Shown: one piece after another, positions 43,416 through 51,854 of the stretch
Position numbering within the stretch: the stretch's first letter is position 1
Layout of the letters: each line of letters begins with the position of its first letter
Source of the DNA: Mesorhizobium sp.
GTDB lineage: Bacteria > Pseudomonadota > Alphaproteobacteria > Rhizobiales > Rhizobiaceae
DNA: 64,000 nt
Assembly (NCBI GenBank): GCA_004020365.1
Contig: SAQR01000036.1
Location: forward strand, 1 to 64,000
Direction of reading: 5' to 3'
The notes under the pieces: model-generated
What the model saw: the letters and a program-made list of their open reading frames with translations, nothing else
Told to the model about the DNA's origin: nothing
Database searches by the model: none
Program-made: the position numbers and the translations under genes

Positions 43416-44417
43416 TCAGACTGTCTTGTCGAGGCGGACGGTCTTGCCTTCCCTCGCCGATTTCAGCGCCGCGTCGGCCAGCCGCAGCGCGGCGAGCCCG
43501 TCCCCACCGCTCGGCGCTGCCTTCTTGCCTGACGTCGTCGCCGCGATGAAGGCGGCGATCTCGTTGGCATAGGCGTCGAGGTAGCGGGTCATGAAGAAGT
43601 CGTGCAGCGGCGGACGCGTATAGCCCTTTTCATTGGCCAGCTCGATCGATACCGGCCGCTGGTTCTCGGCCGCAACCATGCCTTTCGAGCCATGCACCTC
43701 GATGCGCTGGTCGTAGCCATAAGTGGCGCGTCGCGAATTGGAGATGATGCACTGCTTGCCGGAGGCGGTTTCGAGAATGACGCTGACGCTGTCGAAGTCG
43801 CCGGCCTCGCCGATCTTCTTGTCGACCAGCACCGAGGCATGGGCGCTGACCGCCACCGGCTCCTCGCCGAGCAGGAAGCGCGCCATGTCGAAATCATGGA
43901 TGGTCATGTCGCGGAAGATGCCGCCCGAGCGGCCGATATAATCGAGCGGCGGCGGGCCGGGATCGCGCGACGTGATGGTCACCATCTCGACCGTGCCGAC
44001 GGCGCCGTCGTCGATCGCCTTGCGCACGGCGGCGAAATGCGGGTCGAAGCGGCGATTGAAGCCGACCATCAATGTGGCGCCGGTCTTGTCGACCACGGCC
44101 AGGCATTCTTCCACTCGGCCGGCGTCGAGGTCGATCGGCTTCTCGCAGAAGATCGCCTTGCCGGCCTTGGCGAACCGTTCGATCAGATCGGCATGGGTGT
44201 CGGTCGGCGTGCAGATGATGACCGCATCGATATCCCCGGCTTTTTCGATGGCCTCGATGCTGCGCACTTCGGCGCCATAGGCCGACGCCAGATCGGTCGC
44301 CGCCTTCTCGAAGGCATCGGCCACGGCGACCAGCCTGGCCTGCGGATTGGAACCGACGGCGCGGGCGTGGACCTTGCCGATGCGGCCGGCGCCGAGAAGA
44401 GCGAAGCGGAGAGACAT
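43416..44417 (-). CDS. idhA: Inositol 2-dehydrogenase (IdhA/IolG type)
   Basis: 333 residues from MSLRFALLGAGRIGKVHARA at 44417, with AAAGGA 8 bp upstream. It has the Gfo/Idh/MocA layout with AIFCEKPIDLD and IFRDMTIHDFDMARFLLG (Asp and His of the inositol dehydrogenase active site). It oxidises myo-inositol to 2-keto-myo-inositol, the substrate of IolE. It lies directly after an inositol-type ABC transporter, which supports this assignment over the relative at 38910. Confidence 0.9.
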   Translation of the reverse strand: MSLRFALLGAGRIGKVHARAVGSNPQARLVAVADAFEKAATDLASAYGAEVRSIEAIEKAGDIDAVIICTPTDTHADLIERFAKAGKAIFCEKPIDLDAGRVEECLAVVDKTGATLMVGFNRRFDPHFAAVRKAIDDGAVGTVEMVTITSRDPGPPPLDYIGRSGGIFRDMTIHDFDMARFLLGEEPVAVSAHASVLVDKKIGEAGDFDSVSVILETASGKQCIISNSRRATYGYDQRIEVHGSKGMVAAENQRPVSIELANEKGYTRPPLHDFFMTRYLDAYANEIAAFIAATTSGKKAAPSGGDGLAALRLADAALKSAREGKTVRLDKTV

Positions 44418-44542
44418 GGAAATTTCCTTTGGGATGGTTCGAAATGGAAGTGTGTCTTTACTGCACCGTTCAGGGCAGGGCGCAGCAGATTTTCTTGTTG
44501 CAGCTGATCGGCGATGGGCCAATGACCCGCCGCGCATTCGCC

Positions 44543-45310
44543 CTAAGCCGCAAGCTCCGCCTCCCCGGTCTTGGCGCCGGTGATGTATGAGACGATGTCG
44601 TTGCCGTCGGTGTCCTGCTTGCGCAGGTTGGCGACGATGCGGCCGCGCCGGAAGACGACGATTCGGTCGACGAGGTCGAACACCTGGCGCATGTTGTGAC
44701 TGATCAGGATCAGCGGCTCGCCATTGGCTTTCAGTGTGCGGATGATGTTTTCGACCTGCATCGTCTCCTGCACACCAAGTGCTGCCGTCGGCTCATCCAT
44801 GATGATGAGCTTGGACGCGAAAGTCGCGGTTCTGGCGATTGCCACGCACTGGCGCTGGCCGCCCGACATGTGGCGGATGGTGTTGGAAAGATTGGGAATC
44901 TTCACCGCCGTGCGGATCAACGCTGCCTCGGTCGCCTTGCGCATGAACTTGCGATCGAGGATCGAGAAAGGCCCGAGATTGAACAGTACCTTTTCGCGGC
45001 CGAGAAACAGGTTTGACGGCACGTCGAGATCGTCGGCGAGCGCCAGGTTCTGGAACACCGTCTCGATGCCCGCCTCGCGCGCCGCGATCGGGCCGGCGAA
45101 GTTGACTTCCTTGCCGTCGAACCAGATCTTGCCGCTGGTGCGCTGCTCGACGGCGGTGATCTGGCGCACGAAGGTCGATTTGCCGGCGCCATTGTCACCC
45201 ATGATGGCGACATGCTCGCCCTTGCGCAGTTCGAAATTCGCGCTTTCGAGCGCATGCACGCCGCCATAGTATTTGGTCAGGTTTTCAGTTTTCAGGACGA
45301 TGTCTGACAT
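44543..45310 (-). CDS. ABC transporter ATPase, single-domain (IatA/FrcA-like)
   Basis: 255 residues from MSDIVLKTENLTKYYGGVHA at 45310. It has one complete ABC domain: Walker A GDNGAGKST, signature MSGGQRQCVAIART, Walker B LIIMDEPTAALG. CUT2 sugar systems usually use a double ATPase of about 500 residues. This single form is as in the rhizobial fructose system FrcA, so it should work as a homodimer. It is 2 bp downstream of the permease gene. Confidence 0.92.
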   Translation of the reverse strand: MSDIVLKTENLTKYYGGVHALESANFELRKGEHVAIMGDNGAGKSTFVRQITAVEQRTSGKIWFDGKEVNFAGPIAAREAGIETVFQNLALADDLDVPSNLFLGREKVLFNLGPFSILDRKFMRKATEAALIRTAVKIPNLSNTIRHMSGGQRQCVAIARTATFASKLIIMDEPTAALGVQETMQVENIIRTLKANGEPLILISHNMRQVFDLVDRIVVFRRGRIVANLRKQDTDGNDIVSYITGAKTGEAELAA

Positions 45311-45312
45311 GG

Positions 45313-46389
45313 TCAAGCCCTCATTGCCCGCAGGCGCTGGCGCCACTGGTCGAGAACGACTGCGCCGATGATGATCACGCCCTTGACCATCTCCTGGTAG
45401 TAGGCGTCGAGGCGCAGGAAGGTGAAGCCGGAGATGATGACGCCGAAGATCAGCGCACCGATCACCGTGCCGATGATCGAGCCGCGGCCGCCCGACAGCG
45501 AGACGCCGCCGATGACCGCCATGGCGATCGCGTCCAGTTCGTACATCACGCCCATGCCGGCCTGAGCGGTGAGGTTCTTGGAGCTCAGCACCACGGCGGC
45601 AAGCGAGGCGAGGATGCCGGCAATGACGAAGACGAGGATCTTGTGGTTCTTGACATTTATGCCGGACATGCGCGCGGCGTCCTCGTTGGAGCCGATGGCA
45701 TAACAGTGCTTGCCGTATCTGGTGTATGACAGGATCAGCTGGAACAAGATCGCCAGCGATATGAAGATGATGACCGGCATCAGCCCCTTGCCGATGGCGG
45801 CGAAACTCTCGGTGGGAAACGAGATCGGCTGCCCCTTGGACCACCATTTGGCGACGCCGCGTGCGGTGACCATCATGCCGAGCGTGGCGATGAACGGCGG
45901 AATGCGGGTATAGGCGACCAGCGTGCCGTTGATCAGGCCCGCCAGCAGGCCGCAGCCGATCGCGACGAGCACCGGCACGATCACCGGCAGGTCGGTCCAG
46001 CCCTGCTCGATGAACATCGCCTTGGGGTTCGGGTTGCCGTTGACCGTCGCCACCTGGGCGAAGCTCATGGCGATCATCGCCGTGGCGCCGACGATCGAAC
46101 CAGAGGAAAGGTCGATGCCGCCGGAAATGATCACCTGCGTCACGCCGATGGCGATGATGCCGACGATCGACACCTGCAGGATGATGATCTGCAGGCGCGC
46201 CTCGTTGAAGATCGTATCGACATTGGCGCGGGTGTTGAACAGGAAGCTGTCGCCAAGAAAGACCCGGCCGATCAGCTCGAAGGCGCCGACGAGGATGATG
46301 AGCGCCAGGAAAACGTTGAATTCGGCAGGCCATGTCCGCTTTTTCGCATCGTAGCTCAGTCCGCCGACGCCGTGGGTTGTCTGTGTCAA
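45313..46389 (-). CDS. Inositol/rhizopine-type ABC transporter permease
   Basis: 358 residues with about ten membrane segments and the CUT2 permease motif (VTQVIISGGIDLSSGSIVGA, then AMAVIGGVSLSGGRGSIIGT). It lies between the ATPase and the binding-protein genes. Its stop is 2 bp before the ATPase start, so the two are translated together. Confidence 0.92.
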   Translation of the reverse strand: MTQTTHGVGGLSYDAKKRTWPAEFNVFLALIILVGAFELIGRVFLGDSFLFNTRANVDTIFNEARLQIIILQVSIVGIIAIGVTQVIISGGIDLSSGSIVGATAMIAMSFAQVATVNGNPNPKAMFIEQGWTDLPVIVPVLVAIGCGLLAGLINGTLVAYTRIPPFIATLGMMVTARGVAKWWSKGQPISFPTESFAAIGKGLMPVIIFISLAILFQLILSYTRYGKHCYAIGSNEDAARMSGINVKNHKILVFVIAGILASLAAVVLSSKNLTAQAGMGVMYELDAIAMAVIGGVSLSGGRGSIIGTVIGALIFGVIISGFTFLRLDAYYQEMVKGVIIIGAVVLDQWRQRLRAMRA

Positions 46390-46435
46390 CTCTTGCTTCC
46401 TCCATCAGCCGTAGTCGCCCTCCCGCGGCCTGTTT

Positions 46436-46535
46436 CGGCGACGAGGGGAAAGAGGAGCGGCGTTTTTTGTTTTTCCAACATCGGATTCTCAAAACGGTCC
46501 GATGCTCTGCCGCCGCTCCCTATCGAAAAACGGTC
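46436..46535 (-). terminator. Intercistronic nested hairpin between binding protein and permease
   Basis: On the minus strand GGAGCGGCG pairs with CGCCGCTCC about 55 nt later. Inside the loop CATCGGA pairs with TCCGATG. There is a T-rich AAAAACAAAAAAC segment in the loop. The nested hairpin fits partial termination or mRNA protection after the highly expressed binding-protein gene. Confidence 0.5.
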
Positions 46536-46542
46536 CTATGCC

Positions 46543-47484
46543 TCAGTTCTTCTGCAGGAACTTGTCGATGTTTGCCGGCGTGACCAGCTGGAAGGGGATG
46601 TAGACCTTCTGCTCGACCGCCTCGCCCTTGGAAAGCTTGAGCGCCGCGTCCAGCGCCCCGGCGCCCTGGCCGGCCGCGTCCTGGAACACGGTGACGTCGA
46701 GATCGCCCGCCTGCATCGCGGCAAGCGCGTCCTGGGTGGCGTCGACGCCGCCGACGACAACCGACTTCATGTCGATGTTGGCAGCCTTCATGGCCTGGAT
46801 GGCGCCGATGGCGCTCTCATCATTGTTGGCGATCACGCCATCGAACGGCGCACCGGTCGACAGCCAGTTGGTCATCAGGTTCTGTGCTTCCTCGCGTTTC
46901 CAGTTCGACGTCTGCTTGTCGATGATCTTGATGAAGCTGCATTCGGGAGTGGCAATCACATCGTCGATGTCCTTGGTGCGCTGCACCGCGGCCTGGTTCG
47001 ACAGTTCGCCCATGATCACATAGACATTGGCCTCGGTCTTGCCGGCTTCCTTGAACAGCCGGCAGACTTCCTGGGTCTCGAGAGTGCCCGACTCAACCTC
47101 GTTCGAGGCGACGAAAGCCTGGTTGTCCGGCAGCGTGTCGACATTGACCGGCTCGCGGTTGACATAGACCAGCGGAACGTTGGCCGCAGCCGCGGCATCC
47201 GACATCGCCTGGGTGGCCGAGGTGTCGACTGGATTGACGACGATCGCGTCGACACCCGAGGCGACGAAGTTCTTGATCTGGTCGAGCTGCTTGGCGACGT
47301 CGTTCTGCGCGTCCTCGACCTGCAGTTCCACGCCTTCCATGCCTTTGGCCTGCTCGATCATGCCGTTGCGCAGCACGGTGAGAAAATTGTCGTCGAACAG
47401 CGCCATCGACACGCCGATCTTGGCAGCGAGGGCGGACGAGCTCATCAGCGCCAAGAATGCGGCGCCCAACAGCAGCTTTTTCAT
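46543..47484 (-). CDS. Rhizopine/inositol-type periplasmic binding protein (MocB/IbpA-like)
   Basis: 313 residues from MKKLLLGAAFLALMSSSALA at 47484, with GGAGGAG upstream. After the signal peptide it reads IGVSMALFDDNFLTVLRNGM, then QFVE-like AQNDVAKQLDQIKNFVASGV, then VDTSATQ and VYVNREPV. This matches the described rhizopine-binding subgroup of type I periplasmic proteins, close to inositol-binding proteins. It would capture inositol or a methylated inosamine for the permease encoded next. The exact ligand needs testing. Confidence 0.88.
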   Translation of the reverse strand: MKKLLLGAAFLALMSSSALAAKIGVSMALFDDNFLTVLRNGMIEQAKGMEGVELQVEDAQNDVAKQLDQIKNFVASGVDAIVVNPVDTSATQAMSDAAAAANVPLVYVNREPVNVDTLPDNQAFVASNEVESGTLETQEVCRLFKEAGKTEANVYVIMGELSNQAAVQRTKDIDDVIATPECSFIKIIDKQTSNWKREEAQNLMTNWLSTGAPFDGVIANNDESAIGAIQAMKAANIDMKSVVVGGVDATQDALAAMQAGDLDVTVFQDAAGQGAGALDAALKLSKGEAVEQKVYIPFQLVTPANIDKFLQKN

Positions 47485-47851
47485 TCTATTTCTCCTCCAC
47501 AGAATTGGTGCCCGGCTGCACCGATCTACCCGGAATCCCCGATCTCCCGGGGAATCTCTCCCGATTGCTTCTCCGTTTCCGATGGCGACCTCCGCATTGG
47601 CTGGGTCGCCAAGCCTCCGTTGAAACAGATGTTCCGGAACGAAAGAACCAAAATACCTATTTAGTGAAATATTTATTCCATTCTGTGGGCTGGCGTCAAG
47701 GAGATTCCGAAAGCGGCTGTCGGATTTTTCGGACGACGCGGCTGACGGCCGGCAAATTTTTTGCAAGAATCCATCAGACTGATGGTTCACATCACTGCCT
47801 ACGCCCCGATCTAATCAGGATGTTGGCTGAGCCCGGCTGTTCTGCCCGAAA
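47485..47851. promoter_or_regulatory. Regulatory region upstream of the rhizopine/inositol transporter
   Basis: 367 bp with no gene. It contains GTTCCGGAAC (47631-47640), an AT-rich stretch with GAAATATTTATTCC (47666-47679; one mismatch from GGAA-N6-TTCC read in reverse), and CATCA-GAC-TGATG (47772-47784). The last overlaps TGATG-GTTCA-CATCA (47780-47794). The CATCA-N3-TGATG form recurs beside lacI at 48918. Confidence 0.6.
47772..47784. promoter_or_regulatory. LacI operator candidate, site 1
   Basis: CATCA-GAC-TGATG is a perfect 5-bp inverted repeat with a 3-bp centre, extended by one matching base each side (C...G). It has the same arms and spacing as site 2 at 48918-48930. Confidence 0.6.
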
Positions 47852-48883
47852 CTAGATGTTTTCCGGCAGATAGATGTCGAAGGGCAGAAAGGTCTGGCCC
47901 GGCGCATTGGCAGCGCCTGCCTCGATGGCATGCGCCATCAGTCCGACAAGCTCGCGGCATAGTGCTGCAAGCGGCGTCGAAATCACCATCGTCAGGATGT
48001 TGTCGGCGAGCGCCGCGCGCGATTCGGCGTTGATCTCGTTGCAGACGACCACCGGCATGTTTGCCGGCCTGGCCGCTCGTAGCGCGGAAACCGCGCCTTC
48101 CATGCCGCCGCCAGCGACGTAGCAGCCGGCCAGATCCGGATACCGCGCCAGAAGATCGATCATTGCATCATGGGTCACCTGGTTGGCTTCCAGGTTGACC
48201 AGCGTCTCCATCACCGTGAATTCCGGCGCATGCTCGCGGAAAAACGATCTGAAGCCGATCTCGCGCAGCTCATGGCCATGGAAGCGATGGCTACCGACGA
48301 AAAGGGCAACCTTGCCGGGCTTCCTCGCCGCTCTGGCGATCATCCAGGCTGCGGTGCGACCGACCTTGCGGTTGTCGAGGCCGACATAGCCCTCGCGGAT
48401 GCCGGCGGCAAAGTCGGACAGCAGCGAGAAGACGGGTTGCCCCCTCGCCTTCAGGGTCTCGACCGCTGCCGTCAGCGTTGGATGGTCCGGACCGACAAGG
48501 GCGACTGCTCGGGATTTCGCCGCCAGCTTGCGCATCTGCGCGGCGATCTCGTCGGGCGCCAGCGAACTGGCGAAATCGATGGTTGCGACGCCGCGGAAGC
48601 GCTGCGATTGCGAAACAGCCAGTTCGATCTCGCGGGCGAAATCGCTGTAGAAAACATCATTGCCCCTCAGCAGCAGAAAGCCGAGCCGGTATTCCGGCAG
48701 TTCCTGGCGCATCCGCTGCTTGATCAGCCCGGCGGCGTGGTAGCCGATGCTGGTAGCGGCCTCGTAGACGCGGCGCGCGGTTTCCTCGCGCACCGGCAGG
48801 CGATTGTTCAGCACCCGATCGACGGTGGCGACGCTGACCCCCGAAATACGTGCCAGATCGGTGATGGTCGGCCGTTTTGCCAT
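47852..48883 (-). CDS. LacI-family regulator of the moc/inositol genes
   Basis: 343 residues. The N-terminal helix-turn-helix RPTITDLARISGVSVATVDR, VLNNRLPVREETARRVYEAA is followed by a sugar-binding-fold ligand domain. It lies between the transporter operon (same strand, downstream) and the desaturase-Rieske-reductase operon (divergent). Matching CATCA-N3-TGATG dyads flank both targets, so it is the probable common regulator. The inducer would be an inositol derivative by context. Confidence 0.9.
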   Translation of the reverse strand: MAKRPTITDLARISGVSVATVDRVLNNRLPVREETARRVYEAATSIGYHAAGLIKQRMRQELPEYRLGFLLLRGNDVFYSDFAREIELAVSQSQRFRGVATIDFASSLAPDEIAAQMRKLAAKSRAVALVGPDHPTLTAAVETLKARGQPVFSLLSDFAAGIREGYVGLDNRKVGRTAAWMIARAARKPGKVALFVGSHRFHGHELREIGFRSFFREHAPEFTVMETLVNLEANQVTHDAMIDLLARYPDLAGCYVAGGGMEGAVSALRAARPANMPVVVCNEINAESRAALADNILTMVISTPLAALCRELVGLMAHAIEAGAANAPGQTFLPFDIYLPENI

Positions 48884-48917
48884 ACGCTTCCTGCCTGATT
48901 GCCTAGCATAAGCTATA

Positions 48918-48930
48918 CATCATTCTGATG
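48918..48930. promoter_or_regulatory. LacI operator candidate, site 2
   Basis: CATCA-TTC-TGATG lies 35 bp upstream of the LacI start and about 120 bp upstream of the divergent oxygenase gene. Arms and spacing are identical to site 1 at 47772-47784, and both are followed by G. Confidence 0.6.
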
Positions 48931-49048
48931 GGAAATGATAGAAACTATCTTCATGATGTTGAGCCTATCACCGCTTGGCGTTATTTTAGGGTATAAGCAC
49001 CTGTGGCAGAGGCAGCCGTTCCGACGGATGCTGACGGAGGCAGCCTCA

Positions 49049-50158
49049 ATGGAAGCGACACTATCCGCAATGCCGTCCCGGCGAGACTACAGCCTGCTCG
49101 GCCGCGACGCGAAGCGCGCCGTCGAGACCGGGCTGGCGGCGGCCGAATGGTATCATACCGAGGTGCCCCGCAAGCAGATGAAGGAGTTGATGCAGCGCTC
49201 TGATGGGCCGGCGATCCGCGACACCATCATCTGGCTCTGCGCCCTGGTCCTGAGCGGTGCCGGCGGCGCCTGGTTCTGGGGCACTTGGTGGTGCGTGCCG
49301 TTCTTCTTCGTCTATGGCGTGCTCTACGGCTCTTCCACCGATTCACGCTGGCACGAATGCGGCCACGGCACCGCCTTCAGGACGCAGTGGATGAATGATG
49401 CGGTCTATCAGATCGCCTGCTTCATGATCATGCGCAACCCGGTGACCTGGCGCTGGAGCCATACGCGGCATCACACCGACACGATCATCGTCGGCCGCGA
49501 TCCGGAGATCGCGGTGATGCGCCCACCGGACCTGTTGCGCGTCGTGCTCAATTTCTTCGGCATTGTCGATGCCTGGCATGCCATGACCGACATGGTGCGC
49601 AATGCGGCCGGAATCATCAGTCCGGCGGAAAAGACCTTCATTCCCGAGCAGGAGCAGCCAAAGGCGATCCGCATAGCCCGCATCTGGACCGCGATCTATG
49701 CCGCGACAATCGCGCTGGCGCTTTATAGCGGCTCTTTCCTGCCCTTAATGCTGGTCGGTCTGCCCAGGCTTTACGGCGCCTGGCATCATGTCATGACCGG
49801 CCTGCTGCAGCATGGCGGTCTCGCCGAAAACGTCATCGACCACCGCCTCAACAGCCGCACGGTCCACATGAACCCGATCAGCCGCTTCATCTACTGGAAC
49901 ATGAACTACCATGTCGAGCACCACATGTTCCCGATGGTGCCCTATCACGCGCTGCCGAGGCTGCATGAGCTGATCAAGCACGATCTGCCGGCGCCGACGC
50001 CATCGATCGTGGCCGGCTATCGCGAGATGGTGCCTGCCTTCCTGCGCCAGCTGCGCAATGAAGACTATTTTCTCAAGCGCGAACTGCCGCCGACTGCCAA
50101 GCCTTATCGCGACGAATTCCACAACGATAACGCTGCCGTCGCGACAGCAGCCGAATGA
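49049..50158 (+). CDS. Fatty-acid-desaturase-fold di-iron oxygenase (MocD-like)
   Basis: 369 residues from the ATG at 49049, which has GGAGG 8 bp upstream. The longer frame from 48935 is not supported. Eight or more His fall in the three conserved boxes: HECGHG, HTRHHTD and NYHVEHHMFP. Two to four membrane helices surround them. Such enzymes use O2 and electrons from a ferredoxin. The next two genes supply a Rieske ferredoxin and a reductase, the MocD-MocE-MocF set of rhizopine catabolism. A role in demethylating 3-O-methyl-scyllo-inosamine is inferred. Confidence 0.85.
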   Translation: MEATLSAMPSRRDYSLLGRDAKRAVETGLAAAEWYHTEVPRKQMKELMQRSDGPAIRDTIIWLCALVLSGAGGAWFWGTWWCVPFFFVYGVLYGSSTDSRWHECGHGTAFRTQWMNDAVYQIACFMIMRNPVTWRWSHTRHHTDTIIVGRDPEIAVMRPPDLLRVVLNFFGIVDAWHAMTDMVRNAAGIISPAEKTFIPEQEQPKAIRIARIWTAIYAATIALALYSGSFLPLMLVGLPRLYGAWHHVMTGLLQHGGLAENVIDHRLNSRTVHMNPISRFIYWNMNYHVEHHMFPMVPYHALPRLHELIKHDLPAPTPSIVAGYREMVPAFLRQLRNEDYFLKRELPPTAKPYRDEFHNDNAAVATAAE

Positions 50159-50212
50159 TATGGGCGCCTATGCCGGGCGCGTTGACCAAGCAAAATTATG
50201 CCGGGAGGACCA

Positions 50213-50527
50213 ATGAGCGACTGGGTCGAGGCCTGTGGTGCCGATGACATCGACGAAGAGGACGTGATGCGGTTCGACCATGATGGCCGCACTTTCGCCA
50301 TCTATCGCAGTCCCGACGACGAATATTTCGCGACGGACGGCCTTTGCACGCATGAGAAGGTGCATCTGGCCGACGGGTTGGTGATGGACGACATCATCGA
50401 ATGCCCGAAGCACAATGGCCGCTTCAACTACAAGACCGGTGCAGCCAGGGGCGCACCGGTCTGCGTCAATCTCAGGACCTATCCGGTCAAACGCGACGCC
50501 GGCAAAATCCTCATTCAGATCGGGTGA
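50213..50527 (+). CDS. Rieske-type ferredoxin (MocE-like)
   Basis: 104 residues from MSDWVEACGADDIDEE at 50213, with GGAGG upstream. The Rieske [2Fe-2S] motif is split as CTHEKVHL and CPKHNGRFN (C-x-H ... C-x-x-H). It should carry electrons from the reductase to the oxygenase. It lies 54 bp after the oxygenase gene and 5 bp before the reductase gene. Confidence 0.93.
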   Translation: MSDWVEACGADDIDEEDVMRFDHDGRTFAIYRSPDDEYFATDGLCTHEKVHLADGLVMDDIIECPKHNGRFNYKTGAARGAPVCVNLRTYPVKRDAGKILIQIG

Positions 50528-50532
50528 CGGTG

Positions 50533-51762
50533 ATGGCGAAAGGAATGCTCATCATCGGCGCCGGCGAATGCGGCGGGCGGGCTGCCTTGGCGCTGCGCGA
50601 TCTCGGCTATGATGGCCCGGTGACGCTGGTCGGCGACGAGCCGCATCTGCCCTATGAGCGGCCGCCGCTGTCGAAGGACGCGCTGGCCGGCGATGCGCCA
50701 GTGATCAAGGCGATCGCCAGCGAGGAGATCCTGGCCGAGCGATCGATCCGGCATATCCATTCGGTTCAGGCGGCGGCGATCGACCGCGCTGCGCATGTCG
50801 TGCGTCTGTCGGACGGCTCGGCGCTGCCATACGACAAGCTGCTGCTGGCGACCGGTTCCCTGCCGCGCAGACTGCCAATGCCGGGCCTCGGGCCGCGTTG
50901 TGTCTATCTCCGGACCTTCAACGACGCGCTGGCCATTCGCGCCCATCTCAGCCCCGGAAACCGCATCGCCATCGTTGGCGGCGGCTTCATCGGTCTTGAG
51001 CTCGCCGCCGCGGCACGTAGACTGGGCGCAGTTGTCACCGTCATCGAGGCGCAGCCGCGCATCCTGATGCGCGGCGTGCCGGCCGAGATCGCCAAAATCA
51101 TCCACCAGATGCATGAAGCCGAAGGCGTCAACATCCTATGCGGCGATGCCATCGCCGCGATCGCCGCCGACGGCGCCGAGGTGCGCATCGCGCTTGCCGG
51201 CGGGCAGGACATCGTCGCGGATCTGGTGGTGATCGGCATCGGCGCCGTGCCGGTGACCGGACTTGCCGCGGAAGCGGGGCTGACGATCGACAACGGCATA
51301 GCCGTCGATGCCGAGCTTCGCACCAGCGACCCGGACATCTTCGCCGCCGGCGATTGCTGCTCGTTTCCGCTTGCCGTCTATGGCGGCCGGCGCGTGCGGC
51401 TGGAGGCCTGGCGCAACGCGCAGGAGCAGGGCGCGCTTGCGGCCAGCAACATGCTTGGCGCCGGTGAGGCCCACTCTGCCGTGCCATGGTTCTGGTCGGA
51501 TCAGTACGGCCTGACCTTGCAGATATCAGGGCTGTCGGACGAGGGCAGCAAGGTCGTGCGCCGCGACCTCGACGATGGCGCCTTCATCCTGTTCCACCTG
51601 GCGCAAGACGGCAGGCTGGTCGCAGCGAGCGGCATCGGTCCGGGCAATTCTGTCGCCCGCGAGATCAGGCTGGCCGAGATGCTGATCGCAAAAAGGGCAA
51701 AGCCGGCGGCTGAGGCGCTCGGTTCGCAAACGATCAAGCTGAAGTCGCTGCTGGCGGCGTGA
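50533..51762 (+). CDS. NAD(P)H ferredoxin reductase (MocF-like)
   Basis: 409 residues from the ATG at 50533. The frame continues upstream inside the Rieske gene. FAD motif IIGAGECGGRAALALRDLGY at the N-terminus, an NAD motif IAIVGGGFIGLELAAAARRL near 150, and FAAGDCCSFPL near 270 place it with the BphA4/rubredoxin-reductase type. It takes electrons from NAD(P)H and passes them to the Rieske ferredoxin. The first motif reads GAGECG rather than GAGxAG, a small family variation. Confidence 0.92.
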   Translation: MAKGMLIIGAGECGGRAALALRDLGYDGPVTLVGDEPHLPYERPPLSKDALAGDAPVIKAIASEEILAERSIRHIHSVQAAAIDRAAHVVRLSDGSALPYDKLLLATGSLPRRLPMPGLGPRCVYLRTFNDALAIRAHLSPGNRIAIVGGGFIGLELAAAARRLGAVVTVIEAQPRILMRGVPAEIAKIIHQMHEAEGVNILCGDAIAAIAADGAEVRIALAGGQDIVADLVVIGIGAVPVTGLAAEAGLTIDNGIAVDAELRTSDPDIFAAGDCCSFPLAVYGGRRVRLEAWRNAQEQGALAASNMLGAGEAHSAVPWFWSDQYGLTLQISGLSDEGSKVVRRDLDDGAFILFHLAQDGRLVAASGIGPGNSVAREIRLAEMLIAKRAKPAAEALGSQTIKLKSLLAA

Positions 51763-51854
51763 GCCGTTGGGTGCCGATTGTCGAAAGCCGGCGATGAGGG
51801 GCAGCGCAAACGCCGAATGGGCGACTTCGGTATCAGCTCGAAGTCCAGATCTCA

